Source of the DNA: Curtobacterium sp. 'Ferrero'
GTDB taxonomy: Bacteria; Actinomycetota; Actinomycetes; Actinomycetales; Microbacteriaceae
DNA length: 64,000 nucleotides
Direction: 5' to 3'
Assembly (NCBI RefSeq): GCF_002412165.1
Contig: NZ_NXIA01000002.1
Location: forward strand, 1-64,000
Position 1 is the first letter of the stretch. Every line of letters begins with the position of its first letter. The notes under the pieces were generated by a model that was given only the letters and a program-made list of their open reading frames with translations, did not search any database and had not been told where the DNA came from. A program made the translations under genes and the position numbers. Positions 44,181 to 52,644 of the stretch are shown one piece after another.

Positions 44181-44672
44181 GTGATCGGGTCGTCCTTCGT
44201 CGTGCGCGCCGCGACGGAGGACGAACCCGCCGCGTGCACCGACCTGTGGGTGGCAGCGGTCGCCGCCCGCGACGGTCAGGCCGAGTCCGAGGCCGTCCGT
44301 CGGCGTGCCGGCGACAAGTTCTCCGTCGACCGGGTGGCCCTGGTGGTCGCCGAGGACCAGGAGGGGCTCGTCGGGTTCGTGCTGGTGACCGCCCCCGGCA
44401 CCGGGGGACCGACCGACCCCGAGGACGCCGCCTACCTCTCGCTGCTGGCCGTGGCCCCGCGGGCACAGGGCCGGGGCATCGGGCGACGGCTCCTCCGGTC
44501 CGCCGTCGACGAGGCCGCTCGGGCGGGACACCGCCGCTGCGTGCTGCACGCCCTCGACGACAACGCCCCGGCACTGGGGCTGTACCGGGGAGCGGGCTTC
44601 CGCGCCGTCGGCGACCCGTTCCCGCACCCGCTCAGCGGCCGGCCGACGCGCGTCTGGCTCGCCACGGCGTGA
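44181..44672 (+). CDS. GNAT-family N-acetyltransferase
   Basis: 163 aa. LSLLAVAPRAQGRGIGRRLLRSAVDEA carries the acetyl-CoA pyrophosphate loop (R-G-x-G-x-G/R). HALDDNAPALGLYRGAGFRAVGDPF is the conserved end. It transfers acetyl from acetyl-CoA to an unknown amine. It overlaps the convergent VOC gene by 41 bp at the 3' ends. The start is GTG 44181, 4 bases after the monooxygenase stop. Confidence 0.82.
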   Translation: MIGSSFVVRAATEDEPAACTDLWVAAVAARDGQAESEAVRRRAGDKFSVDRVALVVAEDQEGLVGFVLVTAPGTGGPTDPEDAAYLSLLAVAPRAQGRGIGRRLLRSAVDEAARAGHRRCVLHALDDNAPALGLYRGAGFRAVGDPFPHPLSGRPTRVWLATA

Positions 44673-45348
44673 GCGACCCGGCGAACCGCGCGACGAGCCG
44701 CCACAGCCCGACGGGCGACAGCACCGCCGCGGACAGCCCGACCAGCGAGTCGGTGCCCGCGACCGGCGACCAGTCCTGGATGCCCGTCCGGAAGACCGGC
44801 GCGGGGTCCGCGAGCGCGTCGGACGGGTCCGGCCACGGTGCCCACTTGGCCCGCGGCGCGGTCAGCAGGTACGGCTGCGGCGTCGGGTAGCTGACGAGCT
44901 CGAGGGTCGACCCCCACGGCGTGCGCGTGTAGACGAACCGGTTGCCCTCGCCGGCCTCGACTCCGGCCAGGTCGCGCGGGTCCGAGTTGCGCGCGCCGCC
45001 GGCGGCCTCGACCTTGGCGAGCGAGGCGTCCATGTCGTCGACGTACACGGCGAGGTGCTGCCAGCCGAGGTCCGACGGGGCCGCGGCGGTCCGCTGGTCC
45101 GGACCGAGGTACTCGAACAGCTCGAGCCCGGGCCCCTCCGGCATCGCGAGCATGCGGATCGCACCCTGCGCCATGGTCGTGGGGATGCCGAGGTAGCGGT
45201 GTGCCTCGGGGGTGTTGCGCGGCGCCTCCGTGCGGCACCGGACGTCGTACAACACGACGGCGTCGAACGCCGCCGCGAAGAACGCCGTGGCGGCGTCCAC
45301 GTCCGGCACCGTGACGCCGATGTGGTCGATCCGGAATCCCCTGCCCAT
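44632..45348 (-). CDS. VOC-superfamily (glyoxalase/bleomycin-resistance fold) protein
   Basis: 238 aa. FRIDHIGVTVPDVDAATAFFAAAF begins the first beta-alpha-beta-beta-beta unit with a metal His. LGWQHLAVYVDDMDASLAKVEAAGG begins the second, and GSTLELVSY supplies the Glu ligand. The VOC core ends near residue 150; the last ~85 residues have no clear relative. The substrate is unknown. The ATG at 45348 has no ribosome site, which suggests a leaderless start. Its 3' end runs 41 bp into the convergent GNAT gene. Confidence 0.8.
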   Translation of the reverse strand: MGRGFRIDHIGVTVPDVDAATAFFAAAFDAVVLYDVRCRTEAPRNTPEAHRYLGIPTTMAQGAIRMLAMPEGPGLELFEYLGPDQRTAAAPSDLGWQHLAVYVDDMDASLAKVEAAGGARNSDPRDLAGVEAGEGNRFVYTRTPWGSTLELVSYPTPQPYLLTAPRAKWAPWPDPSDALADPAPVFRTGIQDWSPVAGTDSLVGLSAAVLSPVGLWRLVARFAGSLTPWRARRASAGR

Positions 45349-45449
45349 GCCCCGATCGTCACACCGTCCCGCACCCAGGTCCGAGATCACCCGGGTCCGT
45401 GCGGCCCCGTGCGGGGAAGGTGCGGTTTCCCGCACCGTCACCGACGGGG

Positions 45450-45502
45450 TCAGGTAAGGCTGTCCTCACCCGAAAACCCCTGATCAGGGCAGCCTCACCT
45501 TG
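45450..45502 (+). promoter_or_regulatory. Two IdeR/DtxR-type iron boxes upstream of the VIT1-like gene
   Basis: TCAGGTAAGGCTGTCCTCA (45450-45468) matches the TTAGGTTAGGCTAACCTAA consensus (W allowed) at 15 of 19 positions. TCAGGGCAGCCTCACCTTG (45484-45502) is a weaker second copy. They end about 38 bases before the predicted leaderless start at 45540, just upstream of the -35 region, where bound repressor could act as an activator. Confidence 0.6.
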
Positions 45503-45539
45503 CTGGCGCGCGGGCCGTTCGGGTGGCATCCTGGCTCGC

Positions 45540-46262
45540 ATGTCGACCGCATCGGACCTCGTGCTCCCCGTCACCACCGATCACGACGCCACCAGCGCCG
45601 CCAAGCTCAACTGGCTGCGCGCCGGACTCCTCGGCGCGAACGACGGCATCGTGTCGGTGGCCGCTGTGCTCGTCGGCGTGGCCGGGGCGGGAGCCCCCAC
45701 CGACGCCGTCGTGGCGGCGGGCACCGCGGCCCTGGTCGGCGGAGCCGTCTCGATGGCGCTCGGCGAGTACGTCTCGGTGAGCGGAGCACGGGACGCTCAG
45801 CGTACCGGGCAGGCCGCGCAGCAGGCGCAGCTCGAGGCGGATGCCGAGGACGCCGGGACCATCGCCGCTCACTACCGCGGGCTCGGGGTCGCGGCGGACG
45901 TCGCGGCGTCGGTCGCCGCGGAGCTCGTCCGTCCGGAGGTCCGCCGGGCGCGGGCGGCCGCCGCGCTGCGGGACGCCGAGGACGAGGTCGTCAGCCCGTG
46001 GCGCGCCGCCTGGGTGTCCGCGGCCACGTTCACCACGGGGGCGCTCCTGCCGTTCCTCGCCATGCTCCTCGCGCCCGGGTCGGCTCGGATCGCGGTGACC
46101 GTCGTCGCCGTGCTCGTGGCGCTCGCGGCGACCGGGGCGACCGGGGCGACCCTCGGCGGTGCCCCGCGCGGTCGGGCCACCCTGCGCGTCGTCGTCGGGG
46201 GAGCCCTCGCGCTCGCCGCGACCTACGGAGCGGGAGCGCTCCTCGGGGCGCACGTCGGCTGA
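45540..46262 (+). CDS. VIT1/CCC1-family iron/manganese transporter
   Basis: 240 aa. KLNWLRAGLLGANDGIVSVAAVLVGVAG is the first membrane helix with the conserved GxNDG motif. GGAVSMALGEYVSVSGARDAQR is the second with the MxxGEY-S signature. An acidic cytoplasmic region (about 95-150) then precedes three more helices. VIT1/CCC1 proteins move Fe2+ or Mn2+ out of the cytoplasm, which guards against overload. Two iron boxes upstream suggest control by an IdeR/DtxR protein. CATCCT lies 7 bases before the ATG. Confidence 0.88.
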   Translation: MSTASDLVLPVTTDHDATSAAKLNWLRAGLLGANDGIVSVAAVLVGVAGAGAPTDAVVAAGTAALVGGAVSMALGEYVSVSGARDAQRTGQAAQQAQLEADAEDAGTIAAHYRGLGVAADVAASVAAELVRPEVRRARAAAALRDAEDEVVSPWRAAWVSAATFTTGALLPFLAMLLAPGSARIAVTVVAVLVALAATGATGATLGGAPRGRATLRVVVGGALALAATYGAGALLGAHVG

Positions 46263-46287
46263 CCTGCCGACATCCGCGGCCGGCCGG

Positions 46288-46761
46288 TCACCCGGCGGGC
46301 GCGTGCTCCGACCCACCCGCCTCGGCGACGAGCACCGTGTTCCGACGCGCGATGATGTGCCGGAGGTACCGGTCCAGGACGAGCATCTCGGCGATCCGCC
46401 CGAGCGGTCCGAGGGGTGCGGCGAACTCGACCACGTCGACCATCCGCGTCCCGGCACCGGCCGCGGCGAAGCGGTGTTCGTGCCGGAAGCGGGCGAACGG
46501 TCCGCGCACCTGCTCGTCGACGAACCGGTGCGGGGCGTCCAGCACCGTGATCCGGCTGGTGAGCCGCCAGACGATGCCGAGGTGTCGCGCCCGGAACGTC
46601 ACCGTCTGCCCGAGGGTGATCGTGCCGGAGGTGACGCCGCCCACCGCCCGCTCCCCGGTGTCGGCGAGGGAGCGCTCGTGGACGCCGACGTCGAGCGACA
46701 GCGCCGCGGCCCGGTCCGGTGGGCAGTCGAGGTGGGTGTCGAGCCGGAACCGGACGGTCAC
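46288..46761 (-). CDS. SRPBCC-family (START-like) protein
   Basis: 157 aa. The fold is seen in [25 protein letters not shown] and WRLTSRITVLDAPHRFVDEQVRGPFARFRHEHRF. GTRMVDVVEFAAPLGPLGRIAEML gives the closing helix. This is the polyketide-cyclase/ligand-binding pattern common in actinobacteria (cell-division-inhibitor SulA-like annotation is frequent but unproven). The GTG at 46761 overlaps the stop of the upstream GNAT gene as GTGA, so the pair is one operon. Confidence 0.75.
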   Translation of the reverse strand: MTVRFRLDTHLDCPPDRAAALSLDVGVHERSLADTGERAVGGVTSGTITLGQTVTFRARHLGIVWRLTSRITVLDAPHRFVDEQVRGPFARFRHEHRFAAAGAGTRMVDVVEFAAPLGPLGRIAEMLVLDRYLRHIIARRNTVLVAEAGGSEHAPAG

Positions 46762-47330
46762 GCCGACGGCCAGCCGTGCGCGACCGACCGGTCGTCGTCC
46801 CGGAGCACCGCCGCGAGCACCTCGTCGTGTCGACGCCCGCGGTGGGCCACCCCGGACCGGCGGAGGCCCTCGTACGTCATGCCGACCCGCTGCGCGACCG
46901 CGGCCGATGCCCGGTTCGTGGCGAGCGCCCGCCACTGCACCCGCACCAGCCCGAGCCCGTGCGGCGGCTCCGCGAACGCCCAGTCGACCACCCGGGCGAC
47001 GGCCTCGGTGACGAAGCCGCGCCCCCGGGCGTCCGGGTGGGTGGCGTACCCGACCTCGGCGCCGCCGTCGGCGATGCCGAACAGCTCGACCGTGCCGAGG
47101 AGCCGGGGGTCCTCGTGCCGGCGGATCGCGAACGCCAGCCGGGTGCCCTCCTGCCAGCCGGTCCGGCAGCGGGCCGTGAAGTCCTGCGCCTCGGCGTGCC
47201 CGTACGGCACGGGCACCGGGGTGTTCGCGACCACGTCGGGGTCGGTGGCGTAGGCGATGACGTCCTCGGTGTCGGCGTCGACGGGCACGGAGAGCACCAG
47301 CCGGTCCGTGCGGAGGGTCACCGGGTCCAC
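46758..47330 (-). CDS. GNAT acetyltransferase, RimJ/RimL type
   Basis: 190 aa. [16 protein letters not shown] start, [33 protein letters not shown] with the acetyl-CoA loop, and the [20 protein letters not shown] ending are those of ribosomal-protein alanine acetyltransferase relatives; the target is unknown. The start is GTG 47330. A TAGGCT box points to transcription beginning at or near ATG 47344, which opens an 8-codon ORF in another frame overlapping this start. Confidence 0.78.
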   Translation of the reverse strand: MDPVTLRTDRLVLSVPVDADTEDVIAYATDPDVVANTPVPVPYGHAEAQDFTARCRTGWQEGTRLAFAIRRHEDPRLLGTVELFGIADGGAEVGYATHPDARGRGFVTEAVARVVDWAFAEPPHGLGLVRVQWRALATNRASAAVAQRVGMTYEGLRRSGVAHRGRRHDEVLAAVLRDDDRSVAHGWPSA

Positions 47331-47344
47331 GTCGCACCGTCCAT
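47318..47344 (-). other. Possible leaderless 8-codon uORF
   Basis: TAGGCT (47356-47351) lies 6 bases before ATG 47344, which reads MDGATWTR and stops at 47318. The GNAT GTG at 47330 lies inside it in another frame. Translation of this peptide could limit or couple initiation of the acetyltransferase. Confidence 0.3.
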
Positions 47345-47380
47345 GCCGCGAGCCTAGCGACCGGGCGGTACCGTCGACGG

Positions 47381-48391
47381 ATGCACCCCTTCCCCGTGAT
47401 CGACGGCCACAACGACCTCCCCTGGGAACGACGGACGACCCACGGGTCCGGGGTGGAGGGGATCGACTCCGAGCAGGACTCGCTGCACACGGACCTGCCG
47501 AAGCTGCGCGCCGGCGGGGTCGTCGGGCAGTTCTGGTCGGTGTTCGTCCCCTGCGACCAGCCCGACCCGGTGCGCGCGACGCTGCAGCAGATCGACCTCG
47601 CCCACCGGATCATCGAGCGGTACCCGGACGACCTCGCGTTCGTGCGCACGGCGGCCGAGGTCCGAGCCGCGATCGCGTCCGGGCGGATCGCGTCGCTGCT
47701 CGGCGCCGAGGGCGGGCACGCGATCGGGGACGACCTCGCCGTCCTGCGCACCTTCGCCCGGCTCGGCGTCCGGTACATGACCCTCACCCACAACGAGGAC
47801 ACCCCGTGGGCCGACTCCGCCACGGGGGAGCGGGCGCACGGCGGACTGACCGACCGGGGCCGGGAGGTCGTGGCCGAGATGGAGCGGATCGGCATGCTCG
47901 TCGACCTCTCCCACACGGCCCCCACGACCATGCGCGACGTGCTCGACGTCGCCACCGCACCCGTGCTGTTCAGTCACTCGTCGGCCTCGGCCGTGCACGA
48001 CCACCCCAGGAACGTGCCCGACGACGTGCTCCGGCGGTTGGCGGGCAACGGCGGCGTCGTGATGACGACTTTCGTCCCCAAGTTCGTCTCGCGAGCGTAC
48101 GCGGAGTGGGAGGCCGCGGGCTCGACGGGCACCGCCCCGCTCGTCACCGTCGCCGACGTCGCCGACCACGTCGAGCACGCCCGCGAGGTCGCCGGCGTGG
48201 AGCACGTCGGGATCGGCGGGGACTACGACGGCACCCCGGTCCTGCCGCCCGACCTCCGCGACGTCTCGCGGTACCCCGTGCTCGCCGCCGAGCTCGAACG
48301 CCGGGGCTGGAGTGCGGCGGACCTGCGGGCGCTCGCCGGGGGCAACGTCCTGCGGGTGCTCGAGGCGACGGACGGGGCGTTCACCCGCTGA
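47381..48391 (+). CDS. Membrane (renal) dipeptidase family M19
   Basis: 336 aa. The zinc ligands appear in order: [11 protein letters not shown] (His, Asp), [10 protein letters not shown] (bridging Glu), [10 protein letters not shown] (His) and [10 protein letters not shown] (His). [10 protein letters not shown] is the conserved closing motif. The family hydrolyses dipeptides, including some with D-residues at the C terminus. No signal peptide is present, so it is cytoplasmic. TACCGT at 47369-47374 lies 6 bases before the ATG, a leaderless start divergent from the GNAT gene. Confidence 0.9.
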   Translation: MHPFPVIDGHNDLPWERRTTHGSGVEGIDSEQDSLHTDLPKLRAGGVVGQFWSVFVPCDQPDPVRATLQQIDLAHRIIERYPDDLAFVRTAAEVRAAIASGRIASLLGAEGGHAIGDDLAVLRTFARLGVRYMTLTHNEDTPWADSATGERAHGGLTDRGREVVAEMERIGMLVDLSHTAPTTMRDVLDVATAPVLFSHSSASAVHDHPRNVPDDVLRRLAGNGGVVMTTFVPKFVSRAYAEWEAAGSTGTAPLVTVADVADHVEHAREVAGVEHVGIGGDYDGTPVLPPDLRDVSRYPVLAAELERRGWSAADLRALAGGNVLRVLEATDGAFTR

Positions 48392-48502
48392 CCGGCACCG
48401 ACCGGACGCGCCGCGGCGCGGTGCGGGACCCGGTGCGGTCCCCGCAGCGCGGCGACCGGCGCAGCGCGCCGTCACGAACAGGGGAACACCGGTCCCGATC
48501 GC

Positions 48503-48508
48503 TAGCAT
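48503..48508 (+). promoter_or_regulatory. -10 box of the cysK-cysE operon
   Basis: TAGCAT at 48503-48508 gives a leader of about 50 bases before the cysK ATG. No sulfur-responsive riboswitch or clear operator is visible in the leader. Confidence 0.45.
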
Positions 48509-48567
48509 TGCAGCGCACACCGCGCCTCCAGTGCGGGCGGCGCGACCCGACCCGAAGGAACGGACAG

Positions 48568-49506
48568 ATGAGCGGCACCATCCACGACAACATCTCGCAG
48601 GCGTTCGGGAACACCCCGCTCGTCCGGCTGAACCGTCTCCCGCGGGAGGGCAGCGCCGAGATCCTCGCCAAGCTCGAGTTCTACAACCCGGGTGCGAGCG
48701 TCAAGGACCGCCTCGGGGTCGCGATCATCGACGCCGCGGAGGAATCGGGCGAGCTGCAGGCCGGCGGCACGATCGTCGAGGGCTCCTCCGGCAACACCGG
48801 CATCGCGCTCGCCCTCGTCGGCGCGGCCCGCGGCTACCGGGTCGTCATCACGATGCCGGAGACCATGAGCGTCGAGCGACGTGCACTGATCCGTGCGTAC
48901 GGCGCCGAGGTCGTGCTCACCCCGGGCTCCGAGGGCATGAAGGGTGCGGTGGCGAAGGCCGAGCAGATCGTCGCGGAGACCCCCGGCGCGATACTGGCGC
49001 ACCAGTTCGAGACCCCGGCGAACGCGGCCATCCACCGACGGACCACGGCGGAGGAGATCCTCCGGGACACCGAGGGTCACGTCGACGTGTTCATCGCGGG
49101 CGTCGGTACCGGCGGCACCATCACGGGCGTCGGCCAGGTGCTCAAGGAGCGCGTGCCCGGCGTGCAGGTCGTCGCCGTCGAGCCCAAGGACTCGCCGCTC
49201 CTCACCGAGGGCAAGGCCGGCCCGCACAAGATCCAGGGCATCGGTGCGAACTTCGTGCCGGAGGTCCTCGACCGCAGCGTCATCGACGAGGTGTTCGACG
49301 TCGAGCTCGACGACGCGCTCCGTGTCGCCCGCGACCTCGGGACGCAGGAGGGGATCCTGTCCGGCATCTCGTCGGGCGCGATCATCCACGCCGCGATCGA
49401 GGTGGCCGCGCGCCCCGAGAACGCCGGCAAGCGCGTCGTCGCCATCGTCTGCGACACGGGCGAGCGCTACCTGTCGACGGTGCTGTTCGAGGGGCTCACT
49501 GCGTGA
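48568..49506 (+). CDS. cysK: Cysteine synthase A
   Basis: 312 aa. [12 protein letters not shown] starts the fold type II PLP enzyme. [18 protein letters not shown] holds the PLP Lys, [14 protein letters not shown] the substrate loop, and [17 protein letters not shown] the phosphate loop. It makes cysteine from O-acetylserine and sulfide. GAAGGAACGG precedes the ATG. cysE starts inside its stop codon, so the two steps of cysteine synthesis are made together and can form the cysteine-synthase complex. Confidence 0.95.
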   Translation: MSGTIHDNISQAFGNTPLVRLNRLPREGSAEILAKLEFYNPGASVKDRLGVAIIDAAEESGELQAGGTIVEGSSGNTGIALALVGAARGYRVVITMPETMSVERRALIRAYGAEVVLTPGSEGMKGAVAKAEQIVAETPGAILAHQFETPANAAIHRRTTAEEILRDTEGHVDVFIAGVGTGGTITGVGQVLKERVPGVQVVAVEPKDSPLLTEGKAGPHKIQGIGANFVPEVLDRSVIDEVFDVELDDALRVARDLGTQEGILSGISSGAIIHAAIEVAARPENAGKRVVAIVCDTGERYLSTVLFEGLTA

Positions 49507-50147
49507 CCGCAGGCCGACGACGCGGCTCGCAGGGACGCGGCCCGCTGCGGACCGGTGTGCCGCGGACCGGCGTGCTGGGGACCGGCGTGCTGCGGACCGT
49601 GCGCGAGGACCTCGCAGCAGCGCGCCGCGGCGACCCCGCGGCGCGGGGGGACCTGGAGAACGCGGTCGTCTACTCCGGCCTGCACGCGATCTGGACCTAC
49701 CGCCTCACGCACCGGCTCTGGCTCGCGCGCGGCCTGCCCGGGTCGCGGTTCGCCGCGCGGGTGATCGCGCAGGCGGCCCGGTCCGTCACGGGCATCGAGA
49801 TCCACCCGGGCGCCCGCATCGGTCGTCGCTTCTTCATCGACCACGGCATGGGTGTGGTGATCGGGGAGACGGCGGTCATCGGAGACGACGTGGTGGTGTT
49901 CCACGGCGTGACCCTGGGCGGCCGCGGCGGCGAACACGGACCGGGCGTCCGTCGGCACCCGAGGGTCGATGACCGCGTGGTGCTCGGTGCCGGGTCGTCG
50001 CTCATCGGCGCGATCACGGTCGGCGCGGACTCGGTCGTCGGCGCGAACACGGTCGTCACGAAGGACGTCCCGCCCGGCTCGGTCGTGACCGGTGTGGCCG
50101 GGACGGCACGGCCGCGTTCCGGGCACGAGGGCGTGCCGCCTCTCTGA
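49503..50147 (+). CDS. cysE: Serine O-acetyltransferase
   Basis: 214 aa from GTG 49503, overlapping the cysK stop (GTGA). The left-handed beta-helix is clear: [41 protein letters not shown] and [22 protein letters not shown]. It makes O-acetylserine for CysK. Residues about 16-33 are in-frame 5-residue repeats ([18 protein letters not shown]) that look non-native, so the functional start could be a later GTG. The C-terminal peptide is degenerate compared with the DGI ending used to bind CysK in enterobacteria. Confidence 0.9.
   Translation: MTAGRRRGSQGRGPLRTGVPRTGVLGTGVLRTVREDLAAARRGDPAARGDLENAVVYSGLHAIWTYRLTHRLWLARGLPGSRFAARVIAQAARSVTGIEIHPGARIGRRFFIDHGMGVVIGETAVIGDDVVVFHGVTLGGRGGEHGPGVRRHPRVDDRVVLGAGSSLIGAITVGADSVVGANTVVTKDVPPGSVVTGVAGTARPRSGHEGVPPL
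49549..49600 (+). repeat. 15-bp tandem repeats in the cysE 5' coding end
   Basis: GGACCGGTGTGCCGC, GGACCGGCGTGCTGG and GGACCGGCGTGCTGC follow each other from 49549, then a partial GGACCG. The period keeps frame, adding five residues per copy. Confidence 0.65.
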
Positions 50148-50202
50148 CGGGCGACCTCCGGTCGCGGATCCGGCCGGGAGGCACGGCGTGCGTCCGGCGC
50201 TT

Positions 50203-50278
50203 CGGCGTCGGGCCGGCGGGTCGGCGTCGGGCCGGCGGGTCGGCGTCGGGCCGGCGGGTCGGCGTCGGGCCGGCGGGG
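50203..50278. repeat. Four copies of a 19-bp tandem repeat after cysE
   Basis: CGGCGTCGGGCCGGCGGGT is repeated head to tail at 50203, 50222, 50241 and 50260; the last copy differs by one base. It lies between cysE and the convergent Excalibur gene. A CGGGAGGC element (CCGGGAGGCACGG, about 50173-50185) precedes it. Confidence 0.85.
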
Positions 50279-50302
50279 CATCGCGTCGACCGCGCGGTCA
50301 GC

Positions 50303-50602
50303 TCAGCTCAGCTCGCAGGCGATCCCGTCGCCGTCGGCGTCCATCTTCTTGTTCGCCGCGTAGAGCGCGTCGTCCTTCTTCACGGTGCCCTTGAGCGCCC
50401 GGTAGGTCACCTTCCCCTTGGACGTGACCCGGTTCTTCGTCACGGACTTCTTCGCGATGCCGCCCGAGTACACGCGGTGGACCGCGTCGCAGTTCTTGTA
50501 GACGGTGGGAGCGGCCTGCGCGGCCGAGGCGCCACCGACGACGGCGGTCGTGGCGAGGACGATGCCGGCGGTGGCCAGGCTGAGGGTTCGGGTGATGCGC
50601 AC
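50303..50602 (-). CDS. Secreted Excalibur-domain (calcium-binding) protein
   Basis: 99 aa. A signal peptide (ITRTLSLATAGIVLATTAVVGGASAAQA, cleavage near residue 30) is followed by YKNCDAVHRVYSGGI and the closing MDADGDGIACE. This D-x-D-x-DG-x-x-CE pattern is the Excalibur domain, an EF-hand-like calcium loop stabilised by a Cys pair. Such proteins sit at the cell surface; the role is not known. The start is GTG 50602 with TATCCT 6 bases upstream (leaderless), not the longer frame. Confidence 0.82.
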   Translation of the reverse strand: MRITRTLSLATAGIVLATTAVVGGASAAQAAPTVYKNCDAVHRVYSGGIAKKSVTKNRVTSKGKVTYRALKGTVKKDDALYAANKKMDADGDGIACELS

Positions 50603-50699
50603 GGACTGAGGATACTTCGAGGATGCCGGTGTGGGACACCCCAGTCCGCGGCACGAGGTCGGGGGCGCGACGTCGGCGGTCGGGGGCATGCTGGGTCAC

Positions 50700-51083
50700 A
50701 TGGACGGCGAGACGCTGCACGAGGTGGTCGCACGGACGGCGATGGGTCTCCCCGCGGTCGAGGAGACCGCGCCCTTCGGCGAGGGCGCCCTCGTCTACAA
50801 GGTCGTCGGCAAGATGTTCGCGATGACCGCAGAGCTGCGCGGTGTCCCCATCGTCAACTGCAAGTGCGCGCCGCCGCACGGGGCGGCCCTGGTCCGCGAC
50901 CACGACGAGATCACGCCGGGCTGGCACATGAACAAGCAGCACTGGATCACGCTCGCTCCGGGCGACGGCATCGACGAGACACTCGTCGAGGACCTCGTCG
51001 CCAACGCGTACGACCTCGTGGTCGCCGGACTGCCGCGGGCGAAGCGGCCGATCGACCCCGTCCGCCGGACCCTGCCGGACTGA
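50700..51083 (+). CDS. MmcQ/YjbR-family protein
   Basis: 127 aa. LPAVEETAPFGEGALVYKVVGKMFAM, VNCKCAPPHGAALVRDHDEITPGWHMNKQHWITL and DLVVAGLPRAKRP are the conserved blocks of the MmcQ/YjbR (CyaY-like fold, double-wing) family, often called DNA-binding. No catalytic function is established. CATGCT lies 7 bases before the ATG at 50700, so that start is preferred to the longer frame beginning at 50631. Confidence 0.82.
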   Translation: MDGETLHEVVARTAMGLPAVEETAPFGEGALVYKVVGKMFAMTAELRGVPIVNCKCAPPHGAALVRDHDEITPGWHMNKQHWITLAPGDGIDETLVEDLVANAYDLVVAGLPRAKRPIDPVRRTLPD

Positions 51084-51105
51084 CCCGGCGCAGTACCGGT
51101 CCCGG

Positions 51106-51735
51106 TCAGCCCCGGGCGAGCGCCTTCGTCAGCAGCACCTGCAGCTTCGGCGGGACCGGTCGCCCCGCATCGAGCACCGTCCGTGCGCGCTCGGCGGAGA
51201 GCCCGGCGAACAGCTCGCCGATCGTGACGCCGTGGTCCGGACGGTCACGCACCTCGACGGTGTCGCCCGCCGAGACCGGGCCGGACCGCACGACCCGGAG
51301 GTAGGCGCCCGGACGGCCCTCCTCGGCGAAGCGTCGGACCCACCCGGCGATCCCCATCCGCCGCTGGAAGGTGCCGCAGGGGATCCGCGGGATGGTGACC
51401 TCGAGCACGAGCGACTCGCCGACGTGCCAGCGCTCACCGGTCACCGCGCCGGTCACGTCGACGCCGCTCGTCCTGAGGTTCTCGCCGAAGAGGCCGGGAG
51501 GGACCTCGCGGTCGAGCGCACCGGCGAAGTACGCCGCGTCCTCGTCCGCGTAGGCGTACACCGCCTGGTCCTCGCCGCCGTGGTGCTTCCGGTCGGCCTG
51601 CACGTCCGCACGGAGCCCGAGGGGGCGGACCCGCACGGGGCCGTCCACCGGGCGCTTGTCGATCGCGGTGACCCCGATCGTGCCGGAGTCGGGCAGGAGC
51701 CGCTCGACGCGGCAGACGGCGGTCACCTGGGGCAC
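51106..51735 (-). CDS. MOSC-domain protein (YiiM-like)
   Basis: 209 aa. VDGPVRVRPLGLRADVQADRKHHGGEDQAVYAYADED is the MOSC start, PPGLFGENLRTSGVDV the core, and EVTIPRIPCGTFQRRMG carries the single conserved Cys. YiiM-type MOSC proteins reduce N-hydroxylated compounds with the molybdenum cofactor. Two GTG starts are possible; CATGCT (51747-51742) lies 6 bases before GTG 51735, which is chosen. The gene is convergent with mmcQ. Confidence 0.8.
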   Translation of the reverse strand: MPQVTAVCRVERLLPDSGTIGVTAIDKRPVDGPVRVRPLGLRADVQADRKHHGGEDQAVYAYADEDAAYFAGALDREVPPGLFGENLRTSGVDVTGAVTGERWHVGESLVLEVTIPRIPCGTFQRRMGIAGWVRRFAEEGRPGAYLRVVRSGPVSAGDTVEVRDRPDHGVTIGELFAGLSAERARTVLDAGRPVPPKLQVLLTKALARG

Positions 51736-51866
51736 GGCACCAGCATGCCGCACCGGAGCGGTCGGCGGGGACCCCGGAGATCGGGCGTGACGAAGTGCCC
51801 CGCTGACCCGTCACACCGGTGTGGGCCGCCGCCGAGCCCGACGACGCGCCGGCCCGAGGAGGAACG

Positions 51867-52034
51867 ATGACCACCGACACCCAGTCCCCGCGCTCCGGCC
51901 GACCGGTCCGCCCGCACCACCACGGCGGCCGCACGCACCTGCTCGCAGAGGCACGGATCCGGGCGTTGGGTGCGCGTCCGGTCGGCCCGTTCCGGGTGAC
52001 GTCGGTGCACGCGGCGGGCACCACGGGGACGTGA
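51867..52034 (+). CDS. Hypothetical small basic protein (55 aa)
   Basis: MTTDTQSPRSGRPVRPHHH start, His/Arg-rich, with LLAEARIRALGARPVGPFR in the middle. It has an AGGAGG ribosome site 4 bases before the ATG and a complete frame, so it is likely translated. No membrane segment or family is recognisable. It lies 55 bases before the ECF sigma gene, on the same strand, and could share its transcript. Confidence 0.45.
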   Translation: MTTDTQSPRSGRPVRPHHHGGRTHLLAEARIRALGARPVGPFRVTSVHAAGTTGT

Positions 52035-52089
52035 CCCGTCGCAGGACGCGTCCCCAGCAACACCCCACCCGACCTGGTAGAAGGAATCC

Positions 52090-52644
52090 GTGCCCCAACA
52101 GCCCCTCACCGACCTCGACGACGCCGTCCTCGCCGGCCGTTCCGCCGATGGTGACGTCCGGGCGTTCGCGGTCCTGATCCGTCGGTACACCCCGCTCCTG
52201 CGGGCCTACGCGCGACGGACCCTCGGATCCACCGACGAACTCGACGACGTCGTCCAGGAGACCTTCATCACCGCGTGGGAACGCCTCGACCGACTCGAGG
52301 ACCCGGCACGGGTCAAGTCCTGGATGATGCGCATCCTGAGCCGGAAGTGCATCGACCGGATCCGTGCCCGACGGTTCCACGACGACGTGACCGAACTCGA
52401 GGTCGAGGCACCGTCCGACGATGCGCCGGAACGGGTGGCCGAGGCCCGCTCGCGCGAGGAGGCCGTCGAGACGGCGCTCGCCGAGCTCCCGGAGGCGCAA
52501 CGGCGCTGCTGGGTGATGAAGGAGGTGCTCGAGTACTCCTACGACCAGATCGCCGAGGAACTCGACCTCCCGGCGTCGACCGTCCGCGGGCTGTTGTCCC
52601 GCGCCCGCAAGAACATGATCCGTCTCATGGAGGGATGGCGATGA
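52090..52644 (+). CDS. ECF-type RNA polymerase sigma factor
   Basis: 184 aa. Region 2 reads FAVLIRRYTPLLRAYARRTLGSTDELDDVVQETFITAWERL, and region 4 reads ALAELPEAQRRCWVMKEVLEYSYDQIAEELDLPASTVRGLLSRARKNM. It directs polymerase to a stress regulon. AGAAGGA precedes the GTG start. It is first in a tight operon with an Asp23-like protein (ATGA overlap) and a 102-aa protein, so the second gene may tune it, although it has no classical zinc anti-sigma motif. Confidence 0.9.
   Translation: MPQQPLTDLDDAVLAGRSADGDVRAFAVLIRRYTPLLRAYARRTLGSTDELDDVVQETFITAWERLDRLEDPARVKSWMMRILSRKCIDRIRARRFHDDVTELEVEAPSDDAPERVAEARSREEAVETALAELPEAQRRCWVMKEVLEYSYDQIAEELDLPASTVRGLLSRARKNMIRLMEGWR

Noticed and set aside
48392..48567. 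Sulfur-responsive riboswitch before cysK
   Set aside because: Hairpins are present as in any GC-rich DNA, but no SAM-box or T-box landmarks are seen.
50203..50278. CRISPR-like array
   Set aside because: The 19-bp units are directly adjacent with no spacers and no cas genes are present.
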